Shown: positions 60,556 to 64,000 of the stretch, piece after piece
Numbering within the stretch: the first letter of the stretch is position 1
Layout: the number at the start of each line of letters is the position of its first letter
NCBI GenBank assembly: GCA_000648925.1
Contig: JFHF01000013.1
Location: forward strand, 1 to 64,000
Source of the DNA: Caballeronia jiangsuensis
Lineage (GTDB): Bacteria; Pseudomonadota; Gammaproteobacteria; Burkholderiales; Burkholderiaceae
DNA: 64,000 nt
Direction: 5' to 3'
The notes under the pieces: generated by a model
What the model was told of the DNA's origin: nothing
The model's database searches: none
Seen by the model: only the letters and a program-made list of their open reading frames with translations
Position numbers and translations under genes: made by a program

Positions 60556-61476
60556 ATGCTCAACTTCATCGCCAAACGCTTGTTAGGTTTGCTGCCGACG
60601 CTTTTCATCGTCGCGGTGCTGGTGTTCTTCTTCGTGCACATGCTGCCGGGCGATCCCGCGCGACTCGCGGCGGGCGCGGAAGCCGACGAAGCGACGGTCG
60701 CGCTGGTGCGCGCGGACCTCGGCCTCGACAAGCCGTTGCCGCAGCAGCTCGTGAGCTTCTTCGGCAAGGTCGTGCATTTCGACTTCGGCATGTCGACGCG
60801 CAGCAAGCGGCCCGTGTCGACGGAAATCGCCGAGCGCTTCATGCCTACCTTGTGGCTCACGCTCGCGAGCATGTTCTGGGCGGTGATCTTCGGCATGACG
60901 ATCGGCATCGTATCGGCGGTGTGGCGCAATCGCTGGCCGGACCGGCTGGGCATGACGCTCGCGGTATCGGGCATCTCGTTTCCGGCCTTCGCGCTCGGCA
61001 TGCTGCTGATGGAAATTTTCTCGGTGAAGCTCGGCTGGCTGCCGATCGTCGATGACGGCACATGGAAGGGCTACGTGCTTCCGTCGATCACGCTCGGCGC
61101 TGCCGTGGCCGCCGTGATGGCCCGCTTCACGCGCGCGTCGTTCGTCGAAGTGCTCGGCGAGGACTTCGTGCGCACGGCTCGCGCGAAAGGCGTTCACGAG
61201 CCGATGGTCATCGTGAAGCACTGTCTGCGCAACGCGATGATCCCCGTCGTCACGATGATGGGCCTGCAGTTCGGCTTTCTGCTCGGCGGCTCGATTGTCG
61301 TGGAGAAGGTGTTCAACTGGCCGGGCCTCGGGCGCCTGCTCGTCGATGCGGTCGAGATGCGCGACTATCCGGTGATCCAGGCGGAAGTGCTGCTCTTCTC
61401 GCTGGAGTTCATCGTGATCAATCTGATCGTGGACGTGCTCTACGCGATCATCAATCCGACGATTCGTTTCAAGTGA
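60556..61476 (+). CDS. gsiC: Glutathione-type ABC transporter permease
   Basis: 306 residues, DppB/GsiC-type permease with about six membrane segments; N-terminal [31 protein letters not shown] and EAA loop [35 protein letters not shown] 60556 with an upstream in-frame extension that lies between genes. Confidence 0.9.
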   Translation: MLNFIAKRLLGLLPTLFIVAVLVFFFVHMLPGDPARLAAGAEADEATVALVRADLGLDKPLPQQLVSFFGKVVHFDFGMSTRSKRPVSTEIAERFMPTLWLTLASMFWAVIFGMTIGIVSAVWRNRWPDRLGMTLAVSGISFPAFALGMLLMEIFSVKLGWLPIVDDGTWKGYVLPSITLGAAVAAVMARFTRASFVEVLGEDFVRTARAKGVHEPMVIVKHCLRNAMIPVVTMMGLQFGFLLGGSIVVEKVFNWPGLGRLLVDAVEMRDYPVIQAEVLLFSLEFIVINLIVDVLYAIINPTIRFK

Positions 61477-61483
61477 GGACACG

Positions 61484-62371
61484 ATGAGCGTGACAGCCGA
61501 AAGCGCGGTGCATGCGCAGGAAATACGCACGCCGTGGACGGAGTTCTGGCGCAAGTTCAGGCAGCAGCACGTCGCGATGATCGCGGCCGTGTTCGTGTTG
61601 CTGCTGATCGTGATCGCGATCATCGCGCCGTATATCGCGCCTTACGATCCCGAGAATTATTTCGACTACGACGCGCTCAACGCCGGTCCATCGGCCGCGC
61701 ACTGGTTCGGTGTCGATTCGCTGGGGCGCGACATTCTCAGCCGCATCCTGGTGGGCAGCCGCATCTCGCTGACGGCGGGTCTGCTCTCCGTCGTGCTCGG
61801 CGCGGTGATCGGCACGTTCTTCGGCTTGCTCGCGGGCTATTACGAAGGATGGTGGGACCGCATCGTGATGCGCATCGCGGATGTGCTGTTCGCGTTCCCC
61901 GGCATTCTGCTCGCGATCGGCGTCGTCGCGATTCTCGGCAACGGCATGGTGAACGTGGTGTGCGCGGTCGCGATCTTCAGCATTCCCGCATTCGCGCGGC
62001 TCGTGCGCGGCAATACGCTGGCGCTCAAGCATCTGACGTATATCGAAGCGGCGAAGAGCATCGGCGCGTCGGACTGGACGATACTCGCGCGGCATATCCT
62101 GCCGGGCACGATTTCGTCGGTGGTCGTGTACTTCACGATGCGCATCGGCACGTCGATCATCACGGCGGCGAGTCTGTCGTTCCTCGGACTCGGCGCGCAG
62201 CCGCCCACGCCCGAGTGGGGCGCGATGCTCAACGAAGCGCGCGCCGACATGGCGATGGCGCCGCACGTCGCGATCTTCCCGAGCCTCGCGATCTTCTTCA
62301 CCGTGCTCGCGTTCAATCTGCTCGGCGACGGGCTGCGCGACGCGCTCGATCCGAAGCTCGACCGGCCATGA
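61484..62371 (+). CDS. gsiD: Glutathione-type ABC transporter permease
   Basis: 295 residues, DppC/GsiD-type permease. Family parts: [72 protein letters not shown] and EAA loop [32 protein letters not shown]. It forms the channel with GsiC. The next gene starts within its stop codon (ATGA at 62368). Confidence 0.9.
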   Translation: MSVTAESAVHAQEIRTPWTEFWRKFRQQHVAMIAAVFVLLLIVIAIIAPYIAPYDPENYFDYDALNAGPSAAHWFGVDSLGRDILSRILVGSRISLTAGLLSVVLGAVIGTFFGLLAGYYEGWWDRIVMRIADVLFAFPGILLAIGVVAILGNGMVNVVCAVAIFSIPAFARLVRGNTLALKHLTYIEAAKSIGASDWTILARHILPGTISSVVVYFTMRIGTSIITAASLSFLGLGAQPPTPEWGAMLNEARADMAMAPHVAIFPSLAIFFTVLAFNLLGDGLRDALDPKLDRP

Positions 62372-63387
62372 CGCACATCGGTTCGCTCGAAGCGGGGCCG
62401 CGCGGCACGATCGCCGATGTCGCGGGCGTGACGGTCGGTCATTGCACGCTCGCTCAGGGCGCGGTGCAAACGGGCGTCACGGTGATTCGTCCACACGATG
62501 GCGATGTCTATCGCGACAAGGTGCCGGCGGCCGCCTGCGTGATCAACGGCTTCGGCAAGAGCGTCGGGCTCGTGCAAGTGGAAGAGCTCGGCGTGCTCGA
62601 AACGCCGGTCGCGCTGACCAATACCTTCGGCGTCGGCACGATGGTAAATGCGCAGATTCGCGCTGCGATCGCCGCGAATCCGCGGATCGGGCGCGACGAT
62701 CCGAGCGTGAATACGCTCGTGTTCGAATGCAACGACGGCTATCTCAACGACATGCAGGCGCTCGCGATTAACGAAGCGCATTACATGAGCGCGCTCGATG
62801 CTTGCAGCGTCGATTTCGAACGCGGCGCAGTCGGAGCGGGGCGCGGCATGTCGTGCTTCGAGCTGAAGGGCGGTATCGGTTCGGCATCGCGCGTCGTGCG
62901 GATCGACGAACGCGCGTACACGACAGGCGCGCTCGTGCTCGCTAACTTCGGCCGTCTGCCGCAGCTCACGATCGCGGGCGATGCGCTCGGAAAGACACTG
63001 CTGGCATCGACGAAAGAAGCGAACGCGACGCCCGAGCAAGGCTCGATCATCATGCTGATCGCAACCGATGCGCCGCTCGACGCGCGTCAGTTGCGCCGCC
63101 TCGCGATGCGTTCCGCCGCCGGCCTCGCGCGCACCGGCTCGGTGTACGGTCACGGCAGCGGCGACATCGCGCTCGCTTTCACGACCGCTTACACCGTGCC
63201 GCACGATGCGGGCTTCATCACAGTGCCGCCGCTCATCAGCGATGCGCGGCTCGATCCTCTTTTTCAGGCCGCCGCCGACAGCATCGAGCAAGCGATCCTC
63301 GATGCGCTCTTCAGCGCGGAGACGGTCGCCGGACGCGATGGCCATCGGCGCATATCGCTCAGGGACGCATTGAGAACAAGACCATGA
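62368..63387 (+). CDS. DmpA/P1-family beta-aminopeptidase
   Basis: 339 residues, S58-family Ntn-type aminopeptidase of the DmpA (D-aminopeptidase/beta-peptidyl) kind. Self-cleaving nucleophile in [14 protein letters not shown] is Ser 172; the N-terminal half contains VGHCTL and [35 protein letters not shown], as in this family. It may cleave N-terminal beta-amino acids or D-Ala from peptides brought in by GsiABCD. It overlaps both neighbours by ATGA. Confidence 0.87.
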   Translation: MTHIGSLEAGPRGTIADVAGVTVGHCTLAQGAVQTGVTVIRPHDGDVYRDKVPAAACVINGFGKSVGLVQVEELGVLETPVALTNTFGVGTMVNAQIRAAIAANPRIGRDDPSVNTLVFECNDGYLNDMQALAINEAHYMSALDACSVDFERGAVGAGRGMSCFELKGGIGSASRVVRIDERAYTTGALVLANFGRLPQLTIAGDALGKTLLASTKEANATPEQGSIIMLIATDAPLDARQLRRLAMRSAAGLARTGSVYGHGSGDIALAFTTAYTVPHDAGFITVPPLISDARLDPLFQAAADSIEQAILDALFSAETVAGRDGHRRISLRDALRTRP

Positions 63388-64000
63388 AAGTGCTGATCTC
63401 GGTGGATATCGAAGGCATCGCGGGCGTGTTCCATCCGGAGCAGACGCGCGCGGGAAACGCCGAATACGAACAGGCGCGCCGCTGGATGACCCGCGAAGCG
63501 AATGCGGCTGCGCAAGGCGCGTTCGATGGCGGCGCATCGCAAGTGTGGATCAACGATTCGCACGGCGGCTTTCGCAATCTGATGCCCGACCTGCTCGATC
63601 CGCGCGCACGTCTCGTGCTCGGCAAGCCGCGCACGCTCGGCATGATGGCGGGGCTGGAAGCATCGCCGGAAGTGGTCTTCATGGTCGGCTATCACGCGCG
63701 CGCGCAAAGCCGCGGCATCCTCGCGCATACGATCAACAGCGCCGCGTTCGCGCGCGTCACGCTCGACGGCGATGAAGTCGGCGAGGCCGGGCTGTACGGC
63801 AGGCTCGCTGAGGAACATGGCGCACGCATCGCGTTGCTCACAGGCGATGACGTCTTCGGCGCCGAGACGCTGCCCGCATTTCCCGGCGCGCGTTTTCTAT
63901 GCGTGAAGACCGCGCACGGCTATTCGAGCGGCGTGACCGAAACGCCCGCAGCAGCATGCGACGCGATCCGGCTCGCCGCTCGCGAGACGATCGAAGCGGC
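63384..64000 (+). CDS. M55 D-aminopeptidase DppA-like (partial)
   Basis: The gene starts at ATG 63384 inside the dmpA stop and is open to the window end (205 full codons), so it is cut. The N-terminus [15 protein letters not shown] has the zinc ligands Asp 8 and Glu 10 of M55 peptidases; WINDSHGG and the catalytic-site region YHARAQSRGILAHT also match DppA of Bacillus. It would release N-terminal D-amino acids from peptides. It is the third peptidase of this operon. Confidence 0.88.
   Translation, partial: MKVLISVDIEGIAGVFHPEQTRAGNAEYEQARRWMTREANAAAQGAFDGGASQVWINDSHGGFRNLMPDLLDPRARLVLGKPRTLGMMAGLEASPEVVFMVGYHARAQSRGILAHTINSAAFARVTLDGDEVGEAGLYGRLAEEHGARIALLTGDDVFGAETLPAFPGARFLCVKTAHGYSSGVTETPAAACDAIRLAARETIEA

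Overview
The window is a gene-dense, GC-rich chromosomal segment from a Burkholderiales bacterium, most likely Paraburkholderia or Caballeronia. The reasons are the gene repertoire (OmpC-type porin, PcaQ-pcaHG, isovaleryl-CoA dehydrogenase with methylcrotonyl-CoA carboxylase, PhnSTUV-type transporter, HutU-HutI), the strong G/C third-position bias, and a dispersed repeat whose readings contain the peptide [11 protein letters not shown], which I associate with this group. I found no tRNA, rRNA, CRISPR array, transposase or phage gene. The genus call is inference from gene content.

Layout. 1-7105: three copies of a ~217-base repeat (7-223 +, 6418-6635 -, 6758-6974 +) bracket a block with a large-subunit catalase (katE), a secreted HNH-like protein, a small membrane protein with an RRM-like protein, an L,D-transpeptidase and an EamA permease. 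7106-10963: phnSTUV-like ABC importer. 11217-17421: glycogen phosphorylase, two small proteins, an ArsR-type regulator with an old yellow enzyme, and a porin with a TTG start. 17634-24365: NTF2-like protein, M14 deacylase, amino-acid binding protein, DHA2 exporter with divergent TetR, di-iron ferritin-like protein and a second TetR. 24527-29334: leucine catabolism genes liuA-liuB-liuD. 29324-34472: OmpA lipoprotein, AI-2E-type permease, DUF2288 protein, pcaHG with divergent pcaQ, and a receiver-only response regulator. 34480-42962: PlsC acyltransferase, prolyl aminopeptidase, EAL protein, hypothetical protein, then a FeeM-like acyl-amino-acid synthase followed by a 989-residue membrane PAS-GGDEF-EAL protein. 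43174-48983: ROK regulator, LysE/Lrp pair, hutU-hutI behind two HutC-like boxes, and a GlsB-type membrane protein. 49189-54878: hypothetical proteins, a DUF937-OmpA fusion, a YCII protein, LysR and an MscS-type channel. 55098-64000: one eight-gene operon, rpiR-iaaA-gsiABCD-dmpA-dppA, with the last gene cut by the window edge.

How genes work together. The last operon joins an importer of the glutathione/dipeptide type with three unusual peptidases (beta-aspartyl, DmpA/P1 and M55 D-aminopeptidase types) under a SIS-domain regulator, so it looks like a dedicated pathway for non-standard peptides. The FeeM-like synthase next to a large c-di-GMP enzyme is the best candidate for an undescribed signalling module. 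The catabolic units (liu, pca, hut) are each partial here, so the remaining steps must be encoded elsewhere.
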